This document shows, piece by piece, positions 14,501 through 29,500 of a stretch of 64,000 nt of DNA. Under the pieces are notes generated by a model, which saw only the letters and a list, made by a program, of their open reading frames with translations, did not search any database and was not told where the DNA came from. The position numbers and the translations under genes were made by a program. Within the stretch, counting starts at the first letter, position 1. Each line of letters opens with the position of its first letter. Source of the DNA: Liriodendron chinense (taxonomy: Eukaryota; Streptophyta; Magnoliopsida; Magnoliales; Magnoliaceae); the NCBI GenBank assembly GCA_003013855.2, contig PVNU02000868.1:2722501-2786500 (forward strand), given 5' to 3'.

Positions 14501-17500
14501 GTATCAAGCCTACAAAAATGTATTTATTGAAAAGAAAGATACATATGGTTTTGGCTGAACGGACGTTCCCGATCTTGGATCTCTCAATCACACATATTCA
14601 CATGTCTGACATGAGTGCTGCACACTATCTTTTCTTTCCAAGTGGCATGTGACGTTTACTAAGCTGTTAATATGGCTGCATTTATTTGGAATACTCATAT
14701 TTTGTATAAGATTTAGTCTCTTCATTTTTGGTGGGTAGGCTCGATGCATATGGGCCATACTTTATCATCAGATGGGTCCTAGATGGTTCCACAAGCTGGT
14801 CGATGGAAGATCAGGCTATCGGATTGTAAATGAAGCCCCAATCAGGCCCATCAAATGGTCTTGATCAAAGACGTCTCAACCACATTGAGGGCCCAGATTG
14901 GTCTGATTGAGGCTTGGATCAGATCTGTGGTTTGATGATAGATCTGGACTTAATCTTTGGTCTGATAGGACTTTGGGACCCATCACTCAAGCCGGCCTAT
15001 GCCACTGGTTCAATTGACCTGTGGGGTCCTTAAGATGAGTTGGATGGCTTGATATGCCAATTAGATACATTTTTGGGCCCATATACGAATTAAATGATGC
15101 TTTTGGGACCCTTGTGAAAGCCATATAGCCTTTGTGGCCCTTTTTCCCCATAAACCATGCAGCAGATACGTGCCATATGATTAGTACTTATTTTATACGG
15201 TTGATATACAACTAGAGATGATTTGGTACACAGAGTTTTGAGGTAGGTTGGAATCTTTATGTTGCAGATTGTTTGTTTGGATTTTAAATAGAAAGTGGAT
15301 TTTCTTTTTTGTTTGGACTTTAAATAGGTTTGGACTTTCTAGAGGATCTTTAGAGAGAATGTAGGTAGGTGCGGTTTCTTTTTGTTGACCAGTAGAATTT
15401 ATTTATGGGATTTTCATTAAAATGATATAAACCAATTGTGATATAGTTTTGGCTTGGGAAACTCTCAGACTTGTAGATTCTTATATAAAGGCCCAAGTTT
15501 CCCAACCAGGTATCACAGGTGTGTGATAAGGAACCAGCCAGGAATGGAAGTGTGCAGTACAGAACCAACCAGCAATACCATTTTTAGGTATTTCTGTATC
15601 ACGAGTGTGCAATACAGAACCAGCCAGGAAGACCATTTTTTGGAATTTCGGTATCACAAGTGTGACAGGAATACATGTTTTTGGTATTTTGGTATTTCAG
15701 CGTTTCGGTAACACAAGTATGCCTATTTTTTTGGTCTTTTGGTATTACGGTATTAGAAGCGTGCGATGTGGAACTGGCCGGGAATACCATTTTTGCAAAA
15801 AGTATCAACAATAATATCGTCAATCTCAGCCAATATATCATGATATTTTCTATTTTGGGAATATCATGTTATATTTGCAAAATTTTGCTGATGTATTGTT
15901 GATATTTTGTGATATTTGCAATATTTCGACTGAAACTAGTGTAAATCAGAAAAAAAAAAAAAAAAACTGTTTGTTTGCCTGAATTTTTTTGGAGATTCTC
16001 ATTTTAGTTGTTTTCTAAAAAAACTCCACTTGAGTTGTTTCACATCAAATCACGACTTTGGTGAAGAAATCATGATTGGAGAGGAATTTTGGAGCATAGT
16101 TTTCTCCCCTAAACAATGGAAAACTGTTACACACACATGTATGCGTGCGTGAGTGTCTAGATAGACAGACAGACACACACACACACTGACATACATATCT
16201 ATCTATCTATATGTGTGTGTGGTTTTGACTACAACATTCTACCATTTTCCTAGAGTTTTTGCAAACTTTCCTCTCAAACAGTCAAACTGCAAAATTTTAT
16301 ATGATATCCTGGATATTTTCCATTCTTGATGGCAATGGTATTTAGAACACCGCATCCACCCTTGTAGAGTTTTCAACTTGTGCATGCGTATATGCATGTC
16401 TGTCTTACTTTCATATGCAAAGCTTTCTACATTAACTGATTTACAAACTTAAAGGTACATTAACAATAGAAAATTGCAGTGAATAGTGTCAGCTTAAAAC
16501 TCATTAATAAATGATGATCACGGACAATGATACTGATACCACAAAATACATGCGCAAAAATCATATAGAAAACACCCAGTAAATATCAAAACAAGCATTT
16601 AAAAAAAAATAAAAATTATGATCTATTTGTTATTTTTTCATACATTTTTTAACTGAAAATGTCACAGAGATTCAGCTAATATGAGCACCAAACAGTCAAT
16701 ATTACACACTAATTGATATCAGTTTTTGGCTGGGTGATACTGGCACTAATGATATTTTGAACCTTGCTTTTTGTGACAACTGGTCAATTTGAATTAGTCT
16801 AGTTTCATCCTTACGAATTACATTGTGAGTCAAAATGAGGTTAACATTGAAAGGACAACTTAATAGAATAGTATTATGTGACTTCCAGGGGTTGGATCAA
16901 GTATATATTGCCCTGTTTTCTTGTATTCCTTGCGACTCTCATGCTCTGGCGCAAACATCGCAGCAAAGGGAAGCCATTGGAAGCTTTCAAAGTGAATCCT
17001 CCCCCAAGTCGGAACCCCGTGGAGCAGCTCATAACGTTGCAGGAAGCCATTTCTCAGTTCGAAATTCTTGTTCAAGATGGAAATATTGTTCTCCTCAAGC
17101 TAAGAGCTCTCTTGCTTGCAGCACTTCCACAGGTTGGTTACCATGCAATTTGATTGGACGACCTCATCACCACCATCATCATCATCTAAGCATTATCTCA
17201 ACTAATCAGGGTTGGCTACATGAATCCTGTTCCGCATTCCACTCTATGCTAACCCTCATCAATTTCTCCACCCAGGTATTTGATCAGAATAAGTGTCTTC
17301 TCATTTAATTTTCAAAACTATTAGACTACAAGTGATCTTGGACCGAGTAACCAGCAGTTCAGTGTGTTAGAGAAGATGAAGCCCTCGTAGAATTGCAAGA
17401 CTCGTAGAGTTTTTGCCATGCGCAACTGTCAAAAACTTTGGGCTTCTAAGGGCCTGTTGTTGTTGCTTCTACAACTGCAAAATTGATTCTCAAGAAACAA

Positions 17501-20500
17501 TTTTCTGGAATTGTTTCCTGAGAATTGCTTATGAGAAAAAGTGATTTTTTTAAAAAGGATAATGGAAACTTTATTAAAGACCCACTAGCAGCAGTTAGCG
17601 GGAAAAGAATACAAGAGGGGGGAACCCCCAAAGAAAAAGGAAAAAAAAAAAACCAAAACAACTTAAAAACAAAACTACAGGAGGCCCACTCAGATATAAA
17701 GGCCGTAACATTAGCTATCACCACCTCAACCAAGCTTGAGCTGTTATGAAAGCATCACCTATTTCTCTCAGCCCAAATTGCCCACCAAACAGCTGGGAGG
17801 GCCAAATGCTAGAGGGCCCCTTCCTTACTCCCAGAACCACCTCTGTGCCACACCCAAAGGAGATTCCTAAACTTGGCAAAACCCACAACGTCTTGAAAGA
17901 AGAAAGGAAGTGGGACCACACCTTGATCGTGAACGGACAGAAAATAAAGAGATGGTCGATTGATTCCGCTGCTTGCTTACATAAACAACACATGTTTGGG
18001 ATGATCATATATCACTTTTGCAAATTGTCAATTGTCAAAACTTTCTTTCTACCTACTAACCATGTGAATGCAACTTTGGTGGGAGCACTGTAGCACCGAG
18101 AGTGACAGGCATAGCTGTTGTAAGGGTTTATTTGTAAATACTTGTAATAGGGTCCTACGTATAATATTCATTCTTATCAGGGGGTTATCATGTAAATATT
18201 CCAGTATGAAATCAAAAGAAGAAATGAGGGCAACGTGAGCTCTTTTTCTCCATTCCCGTTTTTCCTCTTTCTCTCCCATATGTTGCACCTCTACATGGTA
18301 TCAAAGCCACATTCGGTCAGTTTTTGAGTGAGAATAACATCATGCACATGGAGAGAAACGATTTCGGAAGAAAATCTGGAGGAGGGGCCTGCCGACGGCT
18401 GTACGCTGACGTCATCAGTACAGCCATATACTGTCAGGTTTGCTTCGAAAAGTCCATCTTCTGGTAGATCATGATTTTAAAGGATTTATGGTGATTTTTG
18501 TGGAATTTTTGGAGATTGTTTAAGTGGTATTTCGAGCCCCGCAGCCCAAGTTTCGAAAACGGCCCGATTTCGTGTTTTCCTTCTTTTTCTTCAAATCGAG
18601 GAGGAATTTTTTGCTTTCCCCCAAATGGAGTGGTTGGTTTAGGGTGATCTATCATCTCTTACAACCTTTTTGGAAAGAGAAGGAGTTTTTGGTACATTTT
18701 GTGCACCCCGTACAGCCGGTTGACCCTGTGCGGCACTGTCCACATTTCCTTTTTTGGGGGAACCTGTATTCTCCACCCTGTTGTAGCCCCTAACCTCTCC
18801 ATTCCTCTTTATATTTGTCCTCTATGGATTCCAAAGCCTCTGGACATGGCTCCGAGGGGCCTCTCTCAATTAACTCCACAAAATTCAATGGGGATAATTT
18901 CCTTTTATGGTCTCGAGCTGTCCGCATGTATGTAGTCAGCAAGGAGAAACTTGGTTTTCTCACTGGAACATCCAAGCAGCCATCTATCCCTCCATCTGGG
19001 GATTCATCACAAGCAGATATGTGGGATTCTTCAAATGCCATTGTCATGGGATGGATTCTCAACTCTATGGAGCCAAGCATCGCAGCCTCTTATTTCTTCT
19101 ATGATTCGGCTGCGGATCTATGGAAGTCCTTGAATGAGACATATGGGACGATATCTAACAAGCCCCGTATCTTTCAGTTGACCACGAAACTTTACTCTCT
19201 TACTCAAGAGAACCTATCAGTTACTGAGTATTTCGGTGCTCTGAAGAGCCGTTGGGAGGAATTAAGTCATCTCCAACCCTTGAGTGAGCTTCCAGATAGC
19301 AGAAGTGTAGAGATTGTGCAGTTACGAGAAGACGAAGCGAAGACATAAATTTTTAGCAGGGTTGAATAGTGACTATGAGGCACTTAGGACACAACTGGTT
19401 GCTACAACTCCCTTTCCTTCTCTCCAAGCAGCCTACTCGATTGTTCATACTGAGGAGGCACGCAAGCGGGTGATGATTACACCACCTGCAACTCAGGAAA
19501 GGACTGCATTTACGTCCACAACTATCCCATCTGGTGATCGCAGCGGTGGTTTTGATTATCGAGGAGGTTTTATTAGAATACGGGGCCGTGGTCATGGCAG
19601 ACTATTTTGCACTCACTGCAGTCGGTCTGGTCATACTAGAGATCATTGCTACAAGTTACATGGACGTCCCACAGTATATGTGGCTGCCTCCGATCAGATT
19701 AGCATTATATCTGACCCGCCTCGCAGTCATCCTTTTGGCATCTCTGCTGCTCCTGATCAGATGGACACAGTGAAAATGACTAAAGCAGACTTTTTGGATC
19801 TTCAGCGCCTTCGCATGCTTCAAACCCAGACTGTGCCTTCCACCTTTCCTGCCTCACAGTCATCTGCATCCTCCTTTGTTGCAACCACAGGTACTGCACT
19901 CCATGCCTCTTCAGCCCCAACTACTTGGATTATTGACTCTGGGGCGTCTGATCACATGACTGGTGAGCACACTAATCGCATCCCTTCTAGCTCCTCTACT
20001 TGTAACTGTCTTGTACGACTGGCTGATGGAACCTCTACTCCGGTAGAATCCATTGGCTCTGTGTCTCTTTCTCCTAACCTTACTCTATCCAATGTCCTCT
20101 ATGCGCCTAAACTCCGTGCAAACTTGATTTCTGTTCATAGCATTACAAAGGCTCTTAACTGCTGTGTGCTTTTCTTTCCTTCTCATTGTATCTTTCGAGA
20201 CTTGAATACGAAGAGGAGTATTGGTGTGGGCCATGAGCGTGGAGGTCTCTATTTTTTGCATCAAGGGGAGCAGTCTACTAGGAGTGATGCCTCATCAAGT
20301 TCTTTTACTTCCGTATCTCACTGTTTTCAGCCTAGTCAAGAGTCGGCTGCCTTATGGCATGCACGGCTTGGTCATGTGTCACTCAAAACTTTACAGTTCT
20401 TTCTTCCCAAGTTTACTAAATTGAACAATGTTCCTTTTCAATGTGAAACATGTCAATTTAGCAAGCATGTAAGGACCTCTTTTTCTGCCCACTCACATCG

Positions 20501-23500
20501 TTCTAACAAGATGTTTGCCTTAATACATTCTAATGTTTGGGGTCCTAGTCCTGTTAACTCAATTGATGGTTTTTCATACTTTGTGACATTCATCGATGAT
20601 TTTTCTCGTGTAACATGGGTTTACTTAATGAAACGGCGTCATGAACTGCTACACCTGTTTAAGTCATTTCATCAGCTCATTAAGACTCAGTATGATGGCA
20701 ACATTCAATCCATTCGAACTGACAATAGTGGTGAATACATATCCCACAACTTTACCTCCTATCTTCAAGAAAATGGCATTCTTCATCAATTCTCATGCCC
20801 TTATACTCCACAACAAAACGGAGTGGCTGAGCGCAAGAATTGTCATCTTCTGGAAGTCACCCGCTCTCTTTTGATTGGAATGAAAGTTCCTAAATCATAC
20901 TGGTCCACTGCCTTGTTGACTTCTTGCTATTTAATTAATCGTATGTCATCTCGTGTCTTAAATGGCAAGACACCGTTCCATACACTTAAGCATGATTGTC
21001 CCCTCTTAGCATTTCTCCAAAAGTTTTTTGGTGCACTTGTTTTGTCCACTCTTTGGGCCCATCCCAAGATACACTTGCGCATCGCTCCATCAAGTGCATA
21101 TTCCTTGGATACTCGCTTCATCATAAAGGCTATTGGTGTTATGATCCTTATTTGAGAAGGTACTTGGTGTCTCTGGATGTTACGTTCTTTGAAGAGCCCT
21201 TCTTTTCCACCATGACTACTACTTCAGACTTGGCCACCCTACACTCCTCTTTACCTATGCCTGTGGTTACTGACCCCTCAATTTCTCCTCCTATGGTGCC
21301 TAAGCAGACTCTCACCTATGTTCGCAAGAAGTCGAGACTGCCAGCAATGCTCCCTGTAGCTCCTCTTCCTACGTCAAGTAACTCTTTCAATCCCACTCTC
21401 ATTACTCATCCATCTTCTCCTGTTGCTTCTCGTACCCGCAGTCATATCCCACCTTGCATCCTATCTCTAATTTTGTTTCCTATGACTCTGTCTCTCCTAT
21501 ATATCGTGCCTTCTTTGCTGCCATATCTTCCTCCTCTATTCCTAAATCAGTTGGTGAGGCTTTTGCAGTTCCTGAGTGGAAGCAAGCTATGGAAGCAGAA
21601 ATGGCTACCCTTGATAAGAATGGCACATGGGATCTTGTTTCCTTACCTGCAGGTTAGCACACTGTGGGGTCCAAGTGGGTGTACTCTATCAAGTATCGGG
21701 CTGATGGATCTATTGAGCGTTACAAGGCGCGTCTCGTTGCCAAAGGGTACATGCAAAACTATGGTGTGGATTATAATGAGACCTTCTCTCATGTGGCCAA
21801 GTTGAACTCCGTTCGCCTAATCATCTCTTTAGCAGCAAACCTTCTTGGCCATTATATCAGCTGGACGTTACAAATGCCTTCCTTCATGGAGATCTCTCTG
21901 AAGAAGTCTATATGGCTTTTCCTCCTGGCTTTCAGCTTGAGGGGAAGACTGGGAAGGTGTTTAAACTGAAGAAAGCCCTTTATGGCCTTAAACAATCTCC
22001 AAGAGCGTGGTTTGCCCGATTCAGTTCCGCGGTTCTTTCATTTGGCTTTAGGCGGTGCCAGTCAGATCATACTGTATTTGTTCACACTCGGCAAGAGGCA
22101 GAACCATTATACTGGTTTATGTGGATGATATAATCATCACTAGGGATGATATGACATTTGTAGAGCATGTCAAGCAAATGTTAAGCACGGAATTTGATAT
22201 CAAAGATCTTGGTCATCTTCGGTACTTCTTAGGGATTGAGGTAGCACGCCCATCCAAAGGTATCTTTATATCTCAAAGAAAGTATACGTTGGACTTGCTC
22301 AGTGAAACTGGCAAACTTGGGACTCGTCCAGCATCCTCTCCTATGGATCAAAAGCACTCTTTACATGAATCTGAGGGTGAAAGCCTGACAGACCCTGTCA
22401 TGTATCAAAGGTTGGTGGGGAAGCTAATCTACTTAACGATTACAAGGCCAGACATTACTCAAGTTGTGAGTGTTGTTAGCAGGTTCATGCATTCACCGAA
22501 ATCATCACATCTTGATGCTGTGTACCGCATACTGAGATACTTGAAATCATGTCCAGGACGTGGCATTCTCTATGCCAATCATGGGCACGTTGATATTACT
22601 GGATATTCGGATGCTGATTGGGCAGGATGTCCAATTGATAGGAAGTCAACTTCTGGTTATTGTACCTTTGTTGGAGGTAACCTAGTGACTTGGAGAAGTA
22701 AGAAACAATCTGTGGTGTCTAGATCCAGTGCAGAGGCAGAATATTGGGCTATGGCTCAGGCAACCTGTGAGATCCTATGGCTAAGGTCTACTATGGGAGA
22801 ACTTGGTTTTTCTGTCGACTCTGCAACCCCTCTCTATTGTGATAACTAGGCAGCCATCCACATTGCTTCTGATTAAGTCTTCCATGAGAGGACGAAACAT
22901 ATTGAAGTAGATCTTCACTTCATTCGAGAAAAAATCTCCTCCGGAACATTATGCACTCCTTTCGTCAAATCAACCAAGCAGTTAACTGACATGTTCACGA
23001 AGGCACTCAGTTCATCTATGCTGCAAGAGATCTCATGCAAGTTGGGTATGACAGACATTTATACACCAACTTGAGGGGGAAGTGTTGTAAGGGTTTATTT
23101 GTAAATACTTGTAATAGGGTCTTATGTATAATATTCATTCTTATCAGGGGGTTATGATGTAAATATTCCAGTATAAAAGCAAAAGAAGAAATGAGGGCAA
23201 CATGAGCTCTTTTTATCCATTCCCCTTTTTCCTCTTTCTCTCCCATATGTTGCACCTCTACAATAGCCACCTACCTCATCCACTACAACGGGCTGAATCA
23301 TCTTATAGAAAGATCTCACTAAGAAACGCCCGAAGCTGTAAGCTTTATAAACCATTGCGTTAGCTCCATCAGGAGGAAAGAAAAGATGAAGCTGGTCCAA
23401 AAGAGCAACAAACTCTTTAACCTCTGAATCCGTCAAGTCTCTTTTACAAGGAGTCGTCCAACACGCTACTGAACCACTTATGGAGAAGCAATCCACCACT

Positions 23501-26500
23501 TTAATATCTTTAGAAGGCGCTAACCGAGCCAGACTTAGAAAAACTTTGGATAAGGTGAACTGTCGTTGCACACGTCTTCCCAAAATTTTACTCTAGACCT
23601 CTTGCCGATAAAGAATGAGATACCTTGCTTGAAGACCAACTTGAGAGGCATGATATACTTCCAAGTGTTAGAAGCTCGGTAGAGAGAAGTCTCCTACGCC
23701 TCCCAACTCCCATCTTGTAATTCGTACTTGCTTGCAATGGCCTCCCTCCAGAAATTCCCTTCCTCTATCCCAAAGTGCCATAGCCACTTCCCCAGAAGAG
23801 CAAGGTTATTACTACGAAGGCCCCTTAGACCAATCCCTCCTAAATGGGTTTACAAACATCATCCCATTTCAAGAGATGGAATTTGTTGCCTTCTTTTGAT
23901 CCCTTCCACACAAAAAATCCCTCCTTAGCTTTTCCAATCTTTTATGAACTACATTTGGGCATAGATTAAAGCAACATTTTAGAAAAGGCCGCTTTGATAA
24001 GAGTTAAGTGGCCACCTAATGATAGATAGCAACAATTTTCTTTTTATTCTTTCAACCACCTTATCCCAAAGATAAGTTGCAGGTTTCCCTATGCATAGTG
24101 GAAGCCCCAAGTATGTGGGGGGAGGGAACCAACCTTGCAATTGAAGATCGAAGCCATTTTATACATCTCCTCTTTGGATAATGAATGTCCAAATCTCGCT
24201 CTTTCCCATGTTAACCTTCAACCCCGAGACCGCCTTAAAGCACACCACTATCTTGTGCAAGTTATCCATCATTGAAGGAGAAGTGTCGAAAAAAATAATG
24301 GTATCTTCAGCGAACTAGAGATGAGAGATGGGCTCTCCCAACTTGGATACCCTAAAACCTCCTATAAGGCCAATCTCTTCGTCTCTAGATAACATCCACC
24401 TAAAGGCTTCTGCGACGATCAAGAAAAGGAAAGGTGAGAGCAGGTCTCCTTGGCGAAGACCCCTTGACGGCTTGAAAAAGCCTTTCAAGGAGCCATTTGC
24501 AAGCACCAAGAAGGTGCAAGAACTTACGCACGCTTGGATCCATCTTCTCCATTTAAGTCTGCATCCCATCCTCTTCAGCAAATAGTCCAGAAAATCCCAA
24601 TCACATGATCGTACAACTTCTTGATGTCAAGCTTGTAAATAATCCCTGGCTTCTTATCTCTGAATCTGGAATCTATGCACTCATGGGCTATGAGAACACT
24701 GTCCATAATTTGGCGACCTCCCACAAAAGCCCATTGGTTAGCTGAAATGATATCATTGATCAGAAATGCGGAGCAAGAATCTTGGCTAGAGTCTTCTATG
24801 GACTGCTAATAAGTCTAATTGGGCAAAAATATTTCAGAGAATCTACTCCTAATTTGGGGATTAAAGAGATCAACGGTGTGCCATATTTAAAAGAGAAACG
24901 ACCCTTCCGAAAGAAGTCCTTGATGAAATCCATCACTTCCCTCCTCATAATGTTCCAAAACTCTTGGAAAAAGGCCACGGGGAATCCATCCAAGCCTGAG
25001 GCTTTGTCTCTATCCAAACTATCCATTGCCTCCTTAATTCCAGATTCAGTTACCTGCTTCTCCAAGAAATTTGCTTTTTCCTCCAATGGAGCATTGAAGT
25101 CAAGGTAGTCTAATCGTGGGCGAGCCCAAGGATCCTTTGAGAGGAGCTTTTCATAGAATCATACAATCGCTTCACAAACCTATGACTAATCTTCCAGCCA
25201 TTTCTCGTTCACCATAATTGATGAAATTTTGTTATTCCTTGTTCTTACGGAGGCTATGTTATGTAAAAAAAAACTCACGTGTTTTTGTCCTCTTCTTTTA
25301 ACCACAAGGCTCTTGAATGTTGACGCCATTTGATTTCATCCTCCTGAAGCCGCTTTCAATATTCTAGTAGGAGATCTTGACGCCGAATTTTGTCCCCATT
25401 AGATAGATCGGCCATCTCTTCCTTAACCTCGAAGGAGTGAAGCTCTTCTAGAATTCCTGAAACTTTGGCTTCTCTTTTCTCGTAGACCTAACACCAGAAC
25501 TTTAGCTTTCCTTTTAAGGAACTTCAATTTGTGATCTAGCTTGGACTAGGCATCTTCGGAAGACTGAAAGGAATTCCACCATTCCTCCACCAGCTCTCTG
25601 AATCCATCCACCTTAAGCCAAGATAGCTCAAACTTGAAAGGTTAGGGGGCCCAATTATCAGCTGCCACTTCAAGGAGAATAGGTTTGTGGTTAGAATGGG
25701 TTTGGGAAGGCCCTTAAGCTGAACTAAAGGGAATCTATTTAACCACTCAGGCAACACCAAGAATCTGTCAAGGCGGGACATGATCGGATAGAGATCATAC
25801 CTCTGGATCTAATCTACAAAGGCCCTCATGCTTCTAGTTATGCAGGTTCTAGACGACTTCTCATACGTGAAATTGGTGACTTTAAAGTTACCACCTATAC
25901 ACCAGGGAAGAGGCCACTTCGATGCAATTGCCTGCAACTCGTCCTAAAATCTGGATCTGATGGAAGCTTTGCACGGTCTGCAAACTGTTGTAAAGATCCA
26001 CTTTTGGAATGCCTTTCCCTCAGGCTCATTTTCTGTCAAGTCTCTCTATCAGAAGATTCGGCTTTCATCTCCATCGAGTAAGGATGAGTTCTTCCTGCTT
26101 TTTGGTTTTATGGGGCTCCCCCAAGGCCACATCTTTTGCTTGGTTAGCGAGCCGAAGGCGTATCCTCATAGTCGACAACCTTCAAAAGAGGGCTATGATT
26201 CTCCCGAACTTTTGCCTATTGTGTATATCAGATGTCAAGTCAGTCGATCATCTATCCATTCATTGCAGCTCTGTTCGTCATGTATGGTCAAAGTTGCTCA
26301 TATGTGTGGTGCTTATCCTTGCTAGCATTTCTTTGGAATATATGGGGGGAGGGGAACTCTAGATGCTTTTGCAACTAGGAGGGCCCCTGGGAGGAATCCT
26401 TTTGGAAAATGAAAAGGGATGTTATAGAATGGGCAACTAATTGCCGTAATGTAAAAGTTCTAGTTGCTTGTTCTATTTTTTTGTTGTAATTAGTTCATTC

Positions 26501-29500
26501 TTGTTTTTGTGTGGCTCGTATTTTCAAGCTTCTTTTGAATAAAATTTATACAAGATCCACTTGAACCTTGAAGAAGTGTCAACTAGAACCATTGACACTG
26601 AACTCTCCTCGCTATCTTCTTTTCTCCAAATGCTTATGATGCAGGGGCATGCGATGATCTAACCCTAGATGCATGTATATCAAGTTGGAAGATATTCAAA
26701 TAATAAAATTACGAAACTAACTACTTTCAATCAGAGGAAACTAACAAATCTCAACACGAAGATGAAATCCGTCCGTCCGGATCATGCCCCTTTGCATAAA
26801 ACCATGTAAAATCGTAAAACAGGGAGGATCTAGGGATATGAGGATATCCCAGATCTAGCATAGAGCCAGTCCACAGTCAAGTTTGGATCCGGTTATCGTG
26901 GCTAGGCATCCCTCTTTTCGATCGCACCAAAGGGGGGGGGGGGGGGTGTTTCAGAAAAGGACGAGGGATGTCGAAAAACAATGGGTTATCATGAAGTACG
27001 AATTAGGAATCAAAAGAAGCTTACCTTTCCTCGTACCTTGAAAAAAGAGAGAAGAGAAAACGGAAACTCCGGGATGGAATCCTCAACACTCGAGGGCCAA
27101 TCCTGAAACCCTAATCTCTCAACAAAGAGGAAGAAACTCACGAATTTTCTATTCATTCAATAATTTCGAAATAGGGTTCTCACAGTATATATAAGCTACG
27201 AAAATAAAAAAAAAGTGCACTAAAGTGCCTGAAAACCAAAGAAATAACATAAAAACGTCTAAAGTAAATAACGACACTAAAGCGCCTAGAAACAAGGAAA
27301 TAAATAGAAAAGCACCTAAATGTAAATCCGCTCCATGGTCCAGCGGTCATGATGCTCCTGCGCGATCCTGCATCTCGCGTACTCGTAACGCGTCAGAAAA
27401 TGGGCCCAATGGGCCCGGCGTCCATCCACATCAACTCGTCTGCTCCAACACTCGATCTGCGACGTCGCCTCCTCTGGTACACTCTAAAGGGTGCACCACT
27501 GATGTCCGCATCAGCTTGAATTCCAAGCGATCAAAATACCACCTGTTGACCCTGTTGCATTCAGAGAAATGCACTTCTTAGAGTTTAGACCCCAAACCTC
27601 ATCCAACACCTCACTGTCGATAGAGGATAGCTTTGTTTAATGCAAAGTAACAATCTGTGCTTTCAACTTACGACACATCTCCTTAACATGAAGGCGTTTT
27701 GCTTTGCTCCCTAGACCTCAAACATTCCGGCTTAGAATAATCATCAGGAAACACATCTCGCCCTTCCACCCCTTTGAGAGCCGGTCATTTTGCTCCTTGA
27801 CATGAAATTGATTGAAGTCTCAAACCGTTGTCTTCATCCTCAGCTGCTTCGTGATCTAAATGTGCTTCCTTCTCCATTTTCCCCTCTAAACACTGGTCTG
27901 ACAATCCTTTTTGGCCTTTCGAACTTCCTTCACGGATGAGATCTTCTCCGCAACCTTTATGAGGGTTCTTCGAAGGAGAGGTTTGATCAGTCTCTGAGAA
28001 GTATATCTCTTGATCCACCTCTGCAATAAGGAACGAATGCTCTTGAGTGAGTAGCTAAAAAGGCAGGATCTGACACACATGTTGGAGGATTTACGTGCGA
28101 GCTAAAAGGAACGACCCTTCCTTGAGAGAAATTGCTGATATCGATTAAGAGTTTAAAAGAGTCAACCTCAGGAGGAATCGGACACATGTTTGATCTCTTT
28201 CTCTTTTGACAACAATGGTCCCACGTGGTGGAGAATTCTCTCTCAGGAGCCACCTAGTGTCATTTCCTCTAGTGCGGCAGGAGAATGGGGCTCGAGAAGT
28301 CGACGTGTCAGTAAATCATTGCTTTGGTTCCAAGCCTGCAGCCAATCCTTGCACAAAGCCTCAATCAACCTCTTCGCATGTCCCTGAGGAGGCGGCGCTT
28401 TGTCTTCCAAACCTGCCTCTAGCGACCGAGCCAGAGACTGAGCCTTTGCTTCTCCCTTGACCTCGAGTTGAGCCTCGCCACACATATCCAAAGATGAAAT
28501 GTCTGAGGCATGTGCTCTAGCATCTTCCCTGTGTGTGCCTTCCTTCTCTATCATGTACCCCACTAGAGGTGCATCCCTTTCACAAGTTACTCCCGCAAAG
28601 TATCCTTCATTGTGAGACTCATTTGAGGGAGCCAACTGTCCACCTACCCCCTACAGACGAACTATAGCTGCGCACGCATTCGGTACTCCATTGAAGATCG
28701 AGATTCATACTCCATCTTCCCACAAGCCACCCTCAATGGCGGCTGACTGGGCGACCTCCTCTCTCGTCCACTCGTCCTCCCACTGGCAAGGAACTCCTTG
28801 AGAGGACTTCCTTTCAACTTTGAGCTGAAGATTGACCTCACCAACCTTAATAGTGATTTTATTAGGCGTCAGAAAAGTTCTTTTCACCCTTATGCAGATC
28901 CTTGCCACGCTGATTTCCTCTCCTGTTGCCGAGCTCTTGTCAATTGCCAAAAATCTGGCCTATACATTCCCCTATAGTGCAGAATACTTGTTCCATAGTC
29001 TAAGGGAATACCCCAAATTAGGACCCGCCTATCCTTTGTCCCAAAGATCGACCCATTCTCCCATCTTCTGATAGATTTCATAGGCCCATTTTTCAACAAA
29101 CTCCCTGCCATAACTAGCTTGTCCAAATTCGAACCTAGTTTGAGTGAAAACCATAGCTTGTTGGCTTTAAGGGGCTTGACCTTGTATTACAACAGCCTTT
29201 CAACCACGTTCTTACATGAGAGGATGGCACAGTCCTTCGTTTTTGCCACCACCAAGTCCAGCAATAGAGGCCACGCAAGCTCCACAATAGCCGGATCAAT
29301 ATGAACGACAAGCCCCAAGGGTTGAGGCCTCTTTCCATACCTGCTTACTTTGTTGATGAACCTTCGGTTCTCTCTGGAGCTCCATCCCCCCTTTGTCTTG
29401 GGTCTGATTGGCCTTTTCCCCTGCAACCACCTACCCATCGGAACAACTCGCCTCCATCAGAACCTTCTCTGGTCGTAGTGGACCTCGATGTGGATTCCTT

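Larger units (their letters stand above)
18116..23262 (+). mobile_element. Full-length Ty1-copia retrotransposon, 5147 bp
   Basis: Two 180-bp LTRs, a PBS at 18296, gag-protease-integrase-RT-RNase H in copia order, a polypurine tract TTGAGGGGGAAG at 23071-23082, and a perfect 5-bp TSD ATAGC (18111-18115 and 23263-23267). It sits in the LINE ORF2. The coding region is interrupted by at least three frameshifts (about 19335, 21010 and 21900-22110) and stops at 21656, 22847 and 22873, so it is structurally complete but non-autonomous. Confidence 0.95.

Noticed and set aside
16835..17308. A frame overlapping DUF639 exon 8 with a run of His codons
   Set aside because: The frame differs from the spliced DUF639 frame. 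The His run is a CAT/CAC-rich stretch in intron 8.
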